Part shown: positions 16,372 through 24,680 of the stretch, piece by piece
How the letters are laid out: each line of letters begins with the position of its first letter
How positions within the stretch are numbered: the stretch's first letter is position 1
Origin: an uncultured Collinsella sp.
Lineage (GTDB): Bacteria > Actinomycetota > Coriobacteriia > Coriobacteriales > Coriobacteriaceae
Length of the DNA stretch: 39,642 bases
Direction: 5' to 3'
Assembly: GCA_900751695.1 (NCBI GenBank)
Contig: CAADSS010000060.1
Span: 1 to 39,642 of the forward strand
Position numbers and translations under genes: made by a program
Notes under the pieces: generated by a model
Told to the model about the DNA's origin: nothing
Databases searched by the model: none
Seen by the model: the letters and a program-made list of their open reading frames with translations, nothing else

Positions 16372-17754
16372 ATGCACAAGGTGTATTACCAGCCTGAGGG
16401 AATTTGGGTAGGCGACATCATGCCGTACGGCGAGGACGGCACGTTCTATCTCTATCATCAGCGTGACACGCGTAACCCCGAACCTTTCGGAGAGCCGTTT
16501 GGCTGGGCACTCGCTACGACCAAGGATTTCGTCAACTACAAGGACTTTGGCGAGAGCCTTGAGCGCGGCGGCGACGAGGAAGTCGACCAGTACATTTATG
16601 CCGGCACGGTGTTTAAGGTGGGCGACAAGTACCATGCGCTCTACACTGGTTGCAATCGCGATAAGGTCCGCGCACGTTTGATGAAGCAGGTTCTTCTTCA
16701 CGCAACGAGCGACGACGCCGTCAAGTGGGAGAAGAACATCGCCGAGACGCTGCTTCCGCCCCAGGAGGGTTACGATGACCGCAACTGGCGCGATCCCTTT
16801 GTGCTTTGGGATGAGGAGAACGAAGAGTACATGCTCATCCTCGGCACGCGTGTGGGCGAGGACAAGCGTCTGATGACCGGCCGCCTGGTCAAGTTCACCT
16901 CCAAGGATCTGACCAACTGGGAGTTCCAGGGCGACTGGTGGAACCCGGGCCTGTACACCATGTTTGAGATGCCTGATCTCTTTAAGATGGGCGACTGGTG
17001 GTACCTCGTCTTTTCCGAGTACAGCGACGGCAACAAGACCCGTTACCGCATGTCCAAGTCCATCAACGGTCCTTGGATTACCCCCGCTGACGACTCCTTC
17101 GACGGCCGCGCGTACTACGCCGCTCGCACCGCATTCGATGGCGAGCGTCGCGTTCTCTTTGGTTGGGTTCCTACGCGTGACGAGGGCGGCGACCCCAGCT
17201 CTTACCTATGGGGTGGCACCTTTATGCCCCTCGAGATCGTTCAGCGTGCCGACGGAACGCTCGGCACCAAGCTCCCCGACAGCATGCTTGGCGCCTTTGG
17301 CGAGGCTAAGGCAGTCGAGACCTTTGAGCTTTCCTGCGAGTCGGGCAAGGTCGAGCAGGTGCTCGCCGCGGATGCCGGCTCCACCTACTTGCTCGATGCC
17401 GACATTGAGCTCGGCGGTAACGCTGCCGGCTTCTCGGTCAAGTTCGCCGAGGACGCCGAGACCGGTCTTGCCTATGAGTTCCGCGCCAACCTGCGCGAGG
17501 GCAAGCTCGAGTTTACGGCGGCCCCCCAGTATCCGTGGTTCCAGGTCAACAACATGGGCCTCGAGCGTCCGTTGTTCTTTAAGGGCGAGGGCACTCACCA
17601 TGTGCGTCTGGTCGTCGACGACGACATCGCGACCATCTTTGTCGATGATGTTGCGCTCAACGCTCGCTTCTGCAACAAGCAGGGCCAGGGCGTGGCGCTT
17701 ACCGTCACCGACGGTGCGCTCAAGTGCGCAAACGCAACGATCGCGTCTCTGTAG
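16372..17754 (+). CDS. Variant GH32 glycoside hydrolase (beta-fructosidase-like)
   Basis: This 460-residue protein is a family 32 five-bladed propeller with a C-terminal beta-sandwich. The normal WxNDPNG motif is replaced by GIWVGDIMPYGEDG, leaving Asp15 as the likely nucleophile. RDP is present (140-142, NWRDPF). The acid/base region reads FEMPDLF with Glu199 in place of the usual ECPDLF. No signal peptide is visible, so it acts in the cytoplasm on imported, probably phosphorylated sugars. The ATG at 16372 follows GGAAAGGAAG; a GTG six codons earlier is less likely. It is the first gene of the LacI-controlled operon. Substrate specificity probably differs from the canonical GH32 encoded at the operon end. 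Confidence 0.85.
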   Translation: MHKVYYQPEGIWVGDIMPYGEDGTFYLYHQRDTRNPEPFGEPFGWALATTKDFVNYKDFGESLERGGDEEVDQYIYAGTVFKVGDKYHALYTGCNRDKVRARLMKQVLLHATSDDAVKWEKNIAETLLPPQEGYDDRNWRDPFVLWDEENEEYMLILGTRVGEDKRLMTGRLVKFTSKDLTNWEFQGDWWNPGLYTMFEMPDLFKMGDWWYLVFSEYSDGNKTRYRMSKSINGPWITPADDSFDGRAYYAARTAFDGERRVLFGWVPTRDEGGDPSSYLWGGTFMPLEIVQRADGTLGTKLPDSMLGAFGEAKAVETFELSCESGKVEQVLAADAGSTYLLDADIELGGNAAGFSVKFAEDAETGLAYEFRANLREGKLEFTAAPQYPWFQVNNMGLERPLFFKGEGTHHVRLVVDDDIATIFVDDVALNARFCNKQGQGVALTVTDGALKCANATIASL

Positions 17755-17799
17755 CGGCAACGAACCGTTTTATGATTTAGAAAAGGAATGGAGAGGAAC

Positions 17800-19251
17800 A
17801 TGGACTACAAAGTAGTGTCTCAGCAAGTCGTCGATAACGTCGGCGGTCTGGAGAACATCGAGGGCGCCACGCATTGCGTTACGCGTCTGCGTCTGGTGCT
17901 CAAGGATACGAGCAAGTACAACAAGGCCGAGCTCGAGAACATCGATGGCGTCAAGGGCGTGCTGTACAACAGCGGCCAGCTCATGATCATCTTCGGTACC
18001 GGTACCGTCAACAAGGTCTACGATGAGTTTATGGCTCTGACGGGCGTTAAGGAGATCAGCGCTTCCGAGGTCAAGGGCGCCGAGGCGGACAAGAAGGGCA
18101 AGTTCTTCTCGGTCCTCAAGGTATTCTCGGACATCTTTATCCCCATCATTCCCGCTTTCGTCGGCGCTGCTATCATCATCGGCCTTAAGTCGCTGATCGT
18201 TGCCAACGGCCTCTTCGGCATGGAGGGCAGCCTTGCCGACCACAGCGAGTTCCTCAAGAACCTCGCAAGCTTCTTTGCCATTATCGCCACCACGTTTGAC
18301 TACCTGCCTGTCCTGGTTATGTACAGCGCGGTGAAGCGTTTTGGCGGTAACCCGATTCTGGGCATCCTCGTCGGTATCGTCATGGTTCACCCGAGCCTTA
18401 TGAACCGCAACACGTTCGTTATGGATCCGTCGGGTGCTGAGTACTGGAACTTTGGTCCGCTCTCCATCCCCATGGTTGCTTTCCAGGGCGGCGTGTTCCC
18501 TGCAATCCTGACTGCCTGGTTTATGGCCAAGGTCGAAAAGATTGCCCAGAAGTACATCCCCGAGGTCGTCTCGTTTGTCTTTGTCCCGACCGTTACCCTG
18601 ATTCTTGCTAACGTTGCCCTGTTCACCGTGTTCGGCCCGCTCGGCAACCTGATCGGCGACGTCCTCGCTGGCGTAATCGATGTCCTGTACAACAGGATGG
18701 GCGTCTTTGGCGCCTTTGTCTTCGCCGCGTTCCTGCAGCCGCTCGTCGTTACCGGTACGCATCAGTTCATCCAGGGTATTGAGGCCAACCTCGTTGCCAC
18801 GACCGGCTTCAACTACATCCAGGCCATCTGGTCGGTTTCCATCATCGCCCAGGGCGGCGGCGCCATCGGCATGTATCTCATTCACAAGAAGCACTCCAAA
18901 GAGCGCAACATCTGCATGTCGTCCTTTATCCCGACGCTGGTCGGTATCTCCGAGCCCGCAATCTTTGCTGCAAACATGCGCTACTCGATCATTCCGTTCG
19001 TCTGCGCTTGCATCGGTGCAGGCTGCGGCGGTGCCTTCGTGAAGCTCTTTGAGGTGCGCGCCATCGGTCAGGGTCTGACCGGAGTGCTTGGCCTGCTCAT
19101 CGTCACGCCCGAGACGCTCGTGTGGTATGTGGCTGGCAATCTCATCGCCTTCATCGTGCCAATCGTCTTGATCTTTGCCTACAACAAGGCAAAGGGCGTG
19201 CCGACCACCGATGAAGAGGGCGCTGGCGCTGGCTTCGACGTTAGCTTCTAG
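17800..19251 (+). CDS. PTS sugar transporter EIIBC, sucrose/beta-glucoside type
   Basis: This 483-residue phosphotransferase permease imports a sugar while phosphorylating it. An N-terminal EIIB domain (about 1-90) carries the phospho-accepting Cys26 in GATHCVTRLR. The membrane EIIC domain (about 105-470) includes TGTHQFIQGIEANLV and the GISEPAIF motif of the glucose-glucoside superfamily. No EIIA domain is attached, so a separate EIIA must supply phosphate. The start at 17800 has GGAG 7-8 bases upstream; an ATG at 17788 is possible. Two flanking GH32 genes indicate sucrose or a related fructoside as substrate, giving a 6-phosphate that these enzymes split. Trehalose-type specificity cannot be excluded from this gene alone. 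Confidence 0.92.
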   Translation: MDYKVVSQQVVDNVGGLENIEGATHCVTRLRLVLKDTSKYNKAELENIDGVKGVLYNSGQLMIIFGTGTVNKVYDEFMALTGVKEISASEVKGAEADKKGKFFSVLKVFSDIFIPIIPAFVGAAIIIGLKSLIVANGLFGMEGSLADHSEFLKNLASFFAIIATTFDYLPVLVMYSAVKRFGGNPILGILVGIVMVHPSLMNRNTFVMDPSGAEYWNFGPLSIPMVAFQGGVFPAILTAWFMAKVEKIAQKYIPEVVSFVFVPTVTLILANVALFTVFGPLGNLIGDVLAGVIDVLYNRMGVFGAFVFAAFLQPLVVTGTHQFIQGIEANLVATTGFNYIQAIWSVSIIAQGGGAIGMYLIHKKHSKERNICMSSFIPTLVGISEPAIFAANMRYSIIPFVCACIGAGCGGAFVKLFEVRAIGQGLTGVLGLLIVTPETLVWYVAGNLIAFIVPIVLIFAYNKAKGVPTTDEEGAGAGFDVSF

Positions 19252-19290
19252 TTGAGCCGTTCAGCGTAATCTGAGGATAAGTCCATTTGA

Positions 19291-19328
19291 GGAAGGGCGT
19301 TCGACTCGTGTGAGTCGAGCGTCCTTCC
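19291..19328 (+). promoter_or_regulatory. Intergenic hairpin between the PTS and second GH32 genes
   Basis: Arms of 17 bases (19291-19307 and 19312-19328) enclose the loop gtgt. The two deviations from perfect pairing are both G-U pairs on the plus-strand RNA, which supports an RNA role. No T-run follows, so it likely controls mRNA processing, stability or partial termination. Confidence 0.65.
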
Positions 19329-19352
19329 CCATAGACGAGAAAGTCAACGGCG

Positions 19353-20795
19353 ATGTTTAATCAAAAAAATAAGGTGACACGCGCGGACTATGAGCAATGG
19401 CGTGCCGGACAGGATGAGACGGCGGGTCGCATCGCGTCCGACCCCGATAGGCTCCTGTTCCATGTGGAGCCTGAGCTTGGCTGGCTCAACGACCCCAACG
19501 GTTTGGTGCAGATCGGTGATACGTATCACATCTATCACCAATACGATCCATTCGATGCTGCGCATGGCGGTCCAGTGCTTTGGAATCGTCTGACGACAAA
19601 GGATTTTGTGACGTACGAGAATCGCGGCCCTGTGCTGTTCCCCGATTCCGATTTGGACGCGAGTGGAGCGTATTCTGGCTCTGCCTTTGTACACGACGGC
19701 AAGATTCACTACTTCTATACCGGCAACGTCAAGCATTTTGACCGCGATGATTACGACTACGTGTTGACGGGCCGTGAGCAAAACCAGATTCATGTGGTTG
19801 CCGAGAACCCCGACGAATTGGGCGAGAAGCGCATAGCTGTTGGGCCGGTCGATTACCCCGACGATATCGGTACGCACGTGCGTGATCCCAAAATCCTTGA
19901 ACACGATGGTATCTACTACATGGTTCTGGGCGCTCGTACGAAAGACGACCGCGGCTGCGTGCTTGTCTATACCTCGAGCGATCTAGAGGACTGGAGCTAT
20001 GCGACGCGCATTGAGTTGGGCGAGAAGTTTGGCTTTATGTGGGAGTGCCCCGATCTGTTTGAGCTCGATGGTGAGCTTATTCTCGTTTGCTGTCCGCAGG
20101 GTGTGTCCGCCGATGGATGGCGTTACCGCAATCCGCACCAGTGCGTGTGGTTTCCCATCGAGGCCGATTGGGAGGCGCCGAGTTTTAAGATCGCCGGGCA
20201 GGGCATGCCCCCGATGGTCGATGCCGGCTTTGATTTCTACGCACCGCAGTCCTTTGAGGATGCTGCGGGTCGGCGTTTGATGATCGGGTGGTCTGGTTGC
20301 CCCGATGCGACGGCAAAAAGCCCGACGGTGGCACGCGGGTGGCAGTGCGCGTTGACGGTGCCGAGAGAACTGAGCATGCGCGATGGTAAGCTCTGTCAGC
20401 AGCCGGTGCACGAGATTGAGAGGATGCGCGGCGACTGCGTTTGCGCGACAGGCGGTGAAACCGTTGAGGAGCCGGGCCGCCTGTTTGATCTTGTGGTTTC
20501 CTGTGAGGGCGCCAAGATGGTCGAGCTCGAAATCCGCAAGGGTGTCTTTGTGCGTTATACGGACGGGATGCTTACCCTCGATATGGGTGACGAAGGCTAT
20601 GGGCGCGACCAGAGGTCGATTGAGCTCGGCGAGCTTCGCGACCTACGCGTGCTTTCGGACACTACGATGGTCGAGATTTTTGCAAATGGCGGCGAGGCGG
20701 CACTTACGAGCCGTACCTATTCGCCGGCGGTTCCGGCGATGGAGCTGCACGCCGAGGGTGCGGTATCGATGAATTTCTACCGCCTCGTGCATTAA
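19353..20795 (+). CDS. Sucrose-6-phosphate hydrolase / beta-fructofuranosidase, GH32
   Basis: This enzyme cleaves the fructosyl bond of sucrose 6-phosphate or short fructosides in the cytoplasm. The 480-residue protein carries the canonical motifs: WLNDPNG at 44-50 with nucleophile Asp47, YSGSAF, HVRDPKI, and WECPDLF with the acid/base Glu. A beta-sandwich domain follows. The ribosome binding site before 19353 is weak, which with the upstream hairpin suggests lower or separately tuned expression. It is the last gene of the LacI-controlled operon. Codon use resembles housekeeping genes less than that of the first GH32, with more mixed third positions. It is the better candidate for the main sucrose-phosphate activity. 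Confidence 0.93.
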   Translation: MFNQKNKVTRADYEQWRAGQDETAGRIASDPDRLLFHVEPELGWLNDPNGLVQIGDTYHIYHQYDPFDAAHGGPVLWNRLTTKDFVTYENRGPVLFPDSDLDASGAYSGSAFVHDGKIHYFYTGNVKHFDRDDYDYVLTGREQNQIHVVAENPDELGEKRIAVGPVDYPDDIGTHVRDPKILEHDGIYYMVLGARTKDDRGCVLVYTSSDLEDWSYATRIELGEKFGFMWECPDLFELDGELILVCCPQGVSADGWRYRNPHQCVWFPIEADWEAPSFKIAGQGMPPMVDAGFDFYAPQSFEDAAGRRLMIGWSGCPDATAKSPTVARGWQCALTVPRELSMRDGKLCQQPVHEIERMRGDCVCATGGETVEEPGRLFDLVVSCEGAKMVELEIRKGVFVRYTDGMLTLDMGDEGYGRDQRSIELGELRDLRVLSDTTMVEIFANGGEAALTSRTYSPAVPAMELHAEGAVSMNFYRLVH

Positions 20796-20947
20796 CCGTG
20801 CATGGAGTACGATTGGACTTGCTGGGCGGAATGTGTCGCAGTTACCGCGGCCAGCTACCGTTTATCGCGTATAGCGACCGTTTGCGGAATAAGTAACACT
20901 CCTTAATAAACCGTGTAGAATCTCAGGATGCACGGAGTTTTCCAGGG

Positions 20948-20984
20948 AGACGCTATCCTTTGTTGTGTGCAAGGGGCGGCGTCT
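20948..20984 (+). terminator. Hairpin after the sucrose operon
   Basis: AGACGC (20948-20953) pairs with GCGTCT (20979-20984), and inside it CCTTTG pairs with CAAGGG. The bases ctttgg follow. It probably ends the operon transcript. The rest of 20796-21070 shows AT-rich promoter-like sequence around 20880-20925 and nothing coding. Confidence 0.5.
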
Positions 20985-21070
20985 CTTTGGCGCTTGGACG
21001 CCGTTGTGCAACAGTGCGGCGGCGCGTGCCATGTATTGAAAAGCCAATGTTGAGATGGGTCGTGATAATA

Positions 21071-21925
21071 ATGGGCAAGTACGTAATCGTGGTTGAGTCT
21101 GGGTCGGATGTGACGCCGGAGCTTTGCGAACGCTACGGCATCGTGCGCGTGCCCATGCATGTCACGATTGGTGACGAGACCGTCGAGGACGGTTCGATCG
21201 ATCCGCTCGAGATTTATTCGCGCTGCAACGAGTTTGGCGTGATGCCCAAGACCAGCGGCTGCGCGCCTGCGGATTTTGCTCACGTGTACGACCGCATTCA
21301 CGCTGAGCAGCCCGATGCGACTATTCTGCATCTCGCGTATTCCGAGGCCACGACCTGCTCGCATCAATCATCGAAGATCGCCGCCAAGGGTCGCGACTAC
21401 GTGTTCTCTATGGACACGCGCTTTGTCTCGGTAGGCCAGTCGCTCGTTGTCGTCGAGACCGCCAAATACATCGAGGCTCACCCCGATGCCACCGTCGACG
21501 AGATCTTTGCATTTACGAATTCCGTCATGGACCGCGTGCTGCTGGGCTTTGTTCCTACCGATCTTGCCTTTCTTAAGGCGGGCGGTCGCTTGTCCAACGT
21601 CGCATTCCTTGGCGCCCATCTGCTCAAGATTAAGCCCTGCATTGAGGTGACGGGCGGCAAGTTCGTGGCGACCAAGAAGTTCCGCGGCTCTATGCTCAAG
21701 TGCGCCCGCGCCTTTATTGACCACATGGTTGCGAAGGGCGAGATTGACTACTCGCACATTGGCCTGGCGTATTCGGTGGGCCTTTCCCAGGAGCTGCGCG
21801 ATGACATGGAGGTCTATGCGCATGATCTGGGCTTTAAGGACGTTACCTGGACTCAGGTCGGCGGCGTCATCTCGAGCCATTGCGGCCCGACCGCCTTCGG
21901 TGCGGTGCTCACGCTTAAGGCGTAA
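21071..21925 (+). CDS. DegV-family fatty-acid-binding protein
   Basis: This 284-residue protein has the normal DegV length and shape. It opens with IVVESGSDVTPELCERYGI, followed by VRVPMHVTIGDE and PKTSGCAPADF, with the serine/threonine-rich lipid-binding pocket. The C-terminal half contains LKAGGRLSN and IKPCIEVTGGK, and GPTAFG lies near the end. Members bind a fatty acid and act with the FakA kinase in phosphorylating exogenous fatty acids in other bacteria; FakA is not in this window. The ATG at 21071 matches the usual N terminus, although an ATG at 21047 is in frame and the binding site is poor. It appears monocistronic, with a hairpin after it. Confidence 0.9.
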   Translation: MGKYVIVVESGSDVTPELCERYGIVRVPMHVTIGDETVEDGSIDPLEIYSRCNEFGVMPKTSGCAPADFAHVYDRIHAEQPDATILHLAYSEATTCSHQSSKIAAKGRDYVFSMDTRFVSVGQSLVVVETAKYIEAHPDATVDEIFAFTNSVMDRVLLGFVPTDLAFLKAGGRLSNVAFLGAHLLKIKPCIEVTGGKFVATKKFRGSMLKCARAFIDHMVAKGEIDYSHIGLAYSVGLSQELRDDMEVYAHDLGFKDVTWTQVGGVISSHCGPTAFGAVLTLKA

Positions 21926-21967
21926 AGGCCGCAGGCGAGCGTTCTTCAGCCTGACATCTCGACGTAG

Positions 21968-21989
21968 CCCCCAGCCATGGTGATGGGGG
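21968..21989 (+). terminator. Hairpin after degV
   Basis: CCCCCA (21968-21973) pairs with TGGGGG (21984-21989), and CCAT/ATGG are available inside. The following bases are atagattaaaa, so termination strength is uncertain. Confidence 0.5.
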
Positions 21990-22099
21990 ATAGATTAAAA
22001 CGTGCCGTTCTAGTCCGAGATGTTTAAACGCAAACGCATGGGCTAGAATGACTCTGGCATTTTAATTGGTTGCATCCAAGGAGAGGCAAGGTAGCGCGA

Positions 22100-22918
22100 A
22101 TGGCAGAAATGACGCTTGAGGGTGTGGACGCTCGTCCCGAGGACTCTGCGTTTGCCCTTGGCCGCGTGCATTCGATCGAGACGATGGGAACGGTCGACGG
22201 ACCCGGCATCCGCTTTGTGGTGTTTGTTCAGGGCTGTCCCATGCGCTGCGCGTATTGCCACAATCCCGATACCTGGTCGGTCAACGGCGGCACCATGGTG
22301 ACCGTCGAACACCTGATGGATGAGTTCCAGAGTAACCACGAGTTCTATCGCAGCGGTGGCATTACGGTGTCCGGCGGCGAGCCTCTCCTGCAGCCTGAGT
22401 TTTTGGCCGATCTGTTTCATGCCATGCATAACAACCCCGATGGCCGTGTGCATACCTGCCTGGATAGCTGTGGCTATGCATTTGACCCCAACCACCCCGA
22501 GAAGTTTGATGCCGTGCTCAACGAGACCGACATGGTACTGCTCGATATCAAGCATGCCGACCCGGTCGAGCATAAAAAGCTGACCGGTTGTGATCCCGCA
22601 CGCATCCTGGCGTTTGGTGATGAGCTCGCGCGTCGCAAGATTAAGGTCGTTATCCGTCACGTGGTGGTACCGGGCATTACCGACACGGTGGAGGAGTGCG
22701 AGGCGCTCGGTCGTTTAATCGCCCCGTGGCATAACGTGGTGGGCTTGGAAATGCTGCCGTATCACACGATGGGCGTCGTCAAGTACGAGCAACTGGGCAT
22801 TCCCTATAAGCTTGAGGGCGTTCCACAGATGGATACCGCGCGCATGCCCGAGCTGCGCAATGCCGTCATGGCCGGTATGAAAAAGCGCCGTGCGGAGCTC
22901 AGGTCGGCCATCGGCTAA
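22100..22918 (+). CDS. pflA: Pyruvate formate-lyase activating enzyme (radical SAM)
   Basis: This enzyme installs the glycyl radical on pyruvate formate-lyase using S-adenosylmethionine and a [4Fe-4S] cluster. The 272 residues contain ETMGTVDGPGIRFV and the cluster ligands Cys46, Cys50 and Cys53 (CPMRCAYC), followed by NPDTW and the SAM-binding GGEPLLQPEF. The N terminus has about 20 extra residues before the family core. The ATG at 22100 has AAGGAGAGG about 14 bases upstream, rather far; a TTG at 22070 is in frame but unsupported. In many bacteria pflA adjoins pflB. Here it lies 7 kb away, on the same strand. Its target would be Gly58 of the separate domain protein encoded at 14623. Confidence 0.94.
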   Translation: MAEMTLEGVDARPEDSAFALGRVHSIETMGTVDGPGIRFVVFVQGCPMRCAYCHNPDTWSVNGGTMVTVEHLMDEFQSNHEFYRSGGITVSGGEPLLQPEFLADLFHAMHNNPDGRVHTCLDSCGYAFDPNHPEKFDAVLNETDMVLLDIKHADPVEHKKLTGCDPARILAFGDELARRKIKVVIRHVVVPGITDTVEECEALGRLIAPWHNVVGLEMLPYHTMGVVKYEQLGIPYKLEGVPQMDTARMPELRNAVMAGMKKRRAELRSAIG

Positions 22919-23044
22919 CAAGCCATTTTTGCCCCTTTATGATACCCGAGCTGTACTGGCCTAACGGCTTGGTGCTGACGCGGTTGAGCCAAAATGCTGG
23001 TACCATACCGTGGATAAGCAATTTGCACGGATTTGGGGGATGGC

Positions 23045-23785
23045 ATGGCAACCATCGCGATCATAGGCGCACTCGAAAAAGAGGTTGCGCAGATTAAGGA
23101 AGAGCTGAGTGGCGCGCATGAGTCGCAGGAGGCGGGCTTGACCGTTGTGAGCGGTGAGCTCGACGGTTTGTCCGTTGTTGCTACGACCGCTGGCATGGGA
23201 ACCGTAAACGCCGCGGCGGCAACGCAGCATCTCATCAGCAAATATGCCCCGCAGGCCGTTGTGTTTTCGGGCATTGCGGGTGGCCTAAACCCTAAGCTCC
23301 ATATTAACGACGTGGTTATAGGCAAGTGCCTGCGTTATCTGGATACCGACACGACGCTCATTGCCGAGTCGGCACCGGGGCTTGAGGAATTTGCCTCGAC
23401 ACCGGCTTTGGTTGATATTGCAGCTGTCGTGCTTGTCGAGCATGGGTTTGTGGACGCATCGTCGGATATGGCGGCTGCCGAGAAGGACCCCAAGCAGTTC
23501 CTGTGTGGCACTATCGCCACGGGTGACCGCTTTGTTACGGGTGACGCCATGCGTAACGCTGCGATTGAGGCCACGCATGCCGATTGCGTCGAGATGGAGG
23601 GTGCGGCAATTGCGCACATCGCGGCCAAGAATGGTGTCGATTGCCTAGTGCTGCGCGCTATCAGCGATAATTGTGACGAGGCATATGACGCGTTTTGCGA
23701 GCGCGAGTTCGATCTGGATGAGTACGCTCGCACCGCGAGCGGCATCACGCTTGACATCGTTCGTAGTATCGCCGCCGCGCAATAG
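23045..23785 (+). CDS. mtnN: 5'-methylthioadenosine/S-adenosylhomocysteine nucleosidase
   Basis: This enzyme cleaves methylthioadenosine, S-adenosylhomocysteine and 5'-deoxyadenosine to adenine and the thioribose or ribose product. The 246-residue protein starts with IAIIGALEKEV and contains FSGIAGGL, TGDRFV, the catalytic region VEMEGAA and RAISDNCD (the aspartate general acid). The ATG at 23045 follows GGGGGA by four bases. It follows pflA on the same strand after 126 bases. Clearing 5'-deoxyadenosine made by radical SAM enzymes would be a sensible functional link, but a shared transcript is not shown. Confidence 0.94.
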   Translation: MATIAIIGALEKEVAQIKEELSGAHESQEAGLTVVSGELDGLSVVATTAGMGTVNAAAATQHLISKYAPQAVVFSGIAGGLNPKLHINDVVIGKCLRYLDTDTTLIAESAPGLEEFASTPALVDIAAVVLVEHGFVDASSDMAAAEKDPKQFLCGTIATGDRFVTGDAMRNAAIEATHADCVEMEGAAIAHIAAKNGVDCLVLRAISDNCDEAYDAFCEREFDLDEYARTASGITLDIVRSIAAAQ

Positions 23786-23824
23786 CACGCCCGTTTTGTA
23801 AAAACCTACGACCAAGGAGTGTCC

Positions 23825-24415
23825 ATGGCCGATTCAATTAACTACCAGCTTGCCAAGTTCGTCGCCAGCTACGGCAAGGTTTCACAGATTCCCGAGTCAA
23901 CCTGTCCCGAGGTGAGCTTCGTCGGCCGCTCCAACGTGGGCAAGTCGTCGATTATGAACAAGCTCTTTGGCCGCAAGAACCTGGTCAAGGTTTCGAGCAC
24001 GCCGGGCAAGACGAGCAACATCAACTTTTTTGAGGCCGACGACGTGCATTTCGTGGACCTGCCGGGTTACGGTTTCGCGCGTCGCTCCAAGGCCGAGCGC
24101 GACCGCTGGGCCGAGCTTATCGGCGACTTCTTCGACTCGGAGCGTAGCTTTAACCTGGTTGTGTCGCTGGTGGACATTCGTCACGACCCGAGCAAGCTCG
24201 ACCATGACATGATTGACTACCTGCAGGGCAACGAGTTCAACTTTATCGTCTGCCTCACCAAGGCCGACAAGCTCAGCCGCACCCAGCAGGCCCGCCAGGC
24301 AGCAGCCATCAAAAAGCAGCTCAACGTCCCGGCCGAGAACGTAATCATCACAAGCTCCCAAACCGGTGTGGGCATCGACGAACTCAAGCGCCGCATCGCC
24401 GAAGCCTGCCTCTAG
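23825..24415 (+). CDS. engB: Ribosome-biogenesis GTPase EngB/YsxC
   Basis: This small P-loop GTPase is needed for assembly of the 50S ribosomal subunit. The 196 residues show G1 GRSNVGKSS (34-42), G2 in STPGKTSNINFF, G3 DLPGYGFA, G4 TKADK and G5 TSSQTG. The ATG at 23825 has AAGGAG six bases upstream. It lies 39 bases after mtnN on the same strand, so the two may be cotranscribed. A short hairpin (24418-24443) follows. Confidence 0.95.
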   Translation: MADSINYQLAKFVASYGKVSQIPESTCPEVSFVGRSNVGKSSIMNKLFGRKNLVKVSSTPGKTSNINFFEADDVHFVDLPGYGFARRSKAERDRWAELIGDFFDSERSFNLVVSLVDIRHDPSKLDHDMIDYLQGNEFNFIVCLTKADKLSRTQQARQAAAIKKQLNVPAENVIITSSQTGVGIDELKRRIAEACL

Positions 24416-24417
24416 TA

Positions 24418-24443
24418 AGGGCTCCAGCCTAGCAAGAGCCCCT
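24418..24443 (+). terminator. Hairpin terminator after engB
   Basis: AGGGCTC and GAGCCC(CT) pair around an 11-base loop, starting three bases after the engB stop. The following sequence is atcaataaaa, so the T content is weak. Confidence 0.5.
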
Positions 24444-24493
24444 ATCAATAAAAGGCCATAATTTCAGCCCGGCGCCCCTTCAAAGCGTGGGTC

Positions 24494-24680
24494 CCTGTAG
24501 ACATCGCCAGTCACGTTACCATAGGGCCACCCAGGGGCATCCCCTTAAAAACATTCCGCAGCACGAGGCCCGCTTATCCGCAGCTCCGAAGGAGCAGGAT
24601 AAGCGGGCCTCAAGTGCGAGGACGTTTTTAAGGGGATGCCCCTGGGCGGCCCGGACAGACCGATCGGCGATGTCTACAGG
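24494..24680 (-). repeat. Structured 3' element, type 1, copy B (after thrB)
   Basis: Read on the minus strand, the outermost perfect 15-bp stem pairs 24666-24680, which includes the last thrB codon and its stop, with 24494-24508. The main stem pairs 24624-24652 with 24524-24552 (29 bases, one deviation that is G-U on the minus strand). The inner stem is 15 perfect pairs (24597-24611 with 24565-24579), with a ctccTTCGgag tip. Internal-loop strands are GTCCTCGCACTT and GTGCTGCGGAAT, where GCAC pairs with GTGC. Confidence 0.8.
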
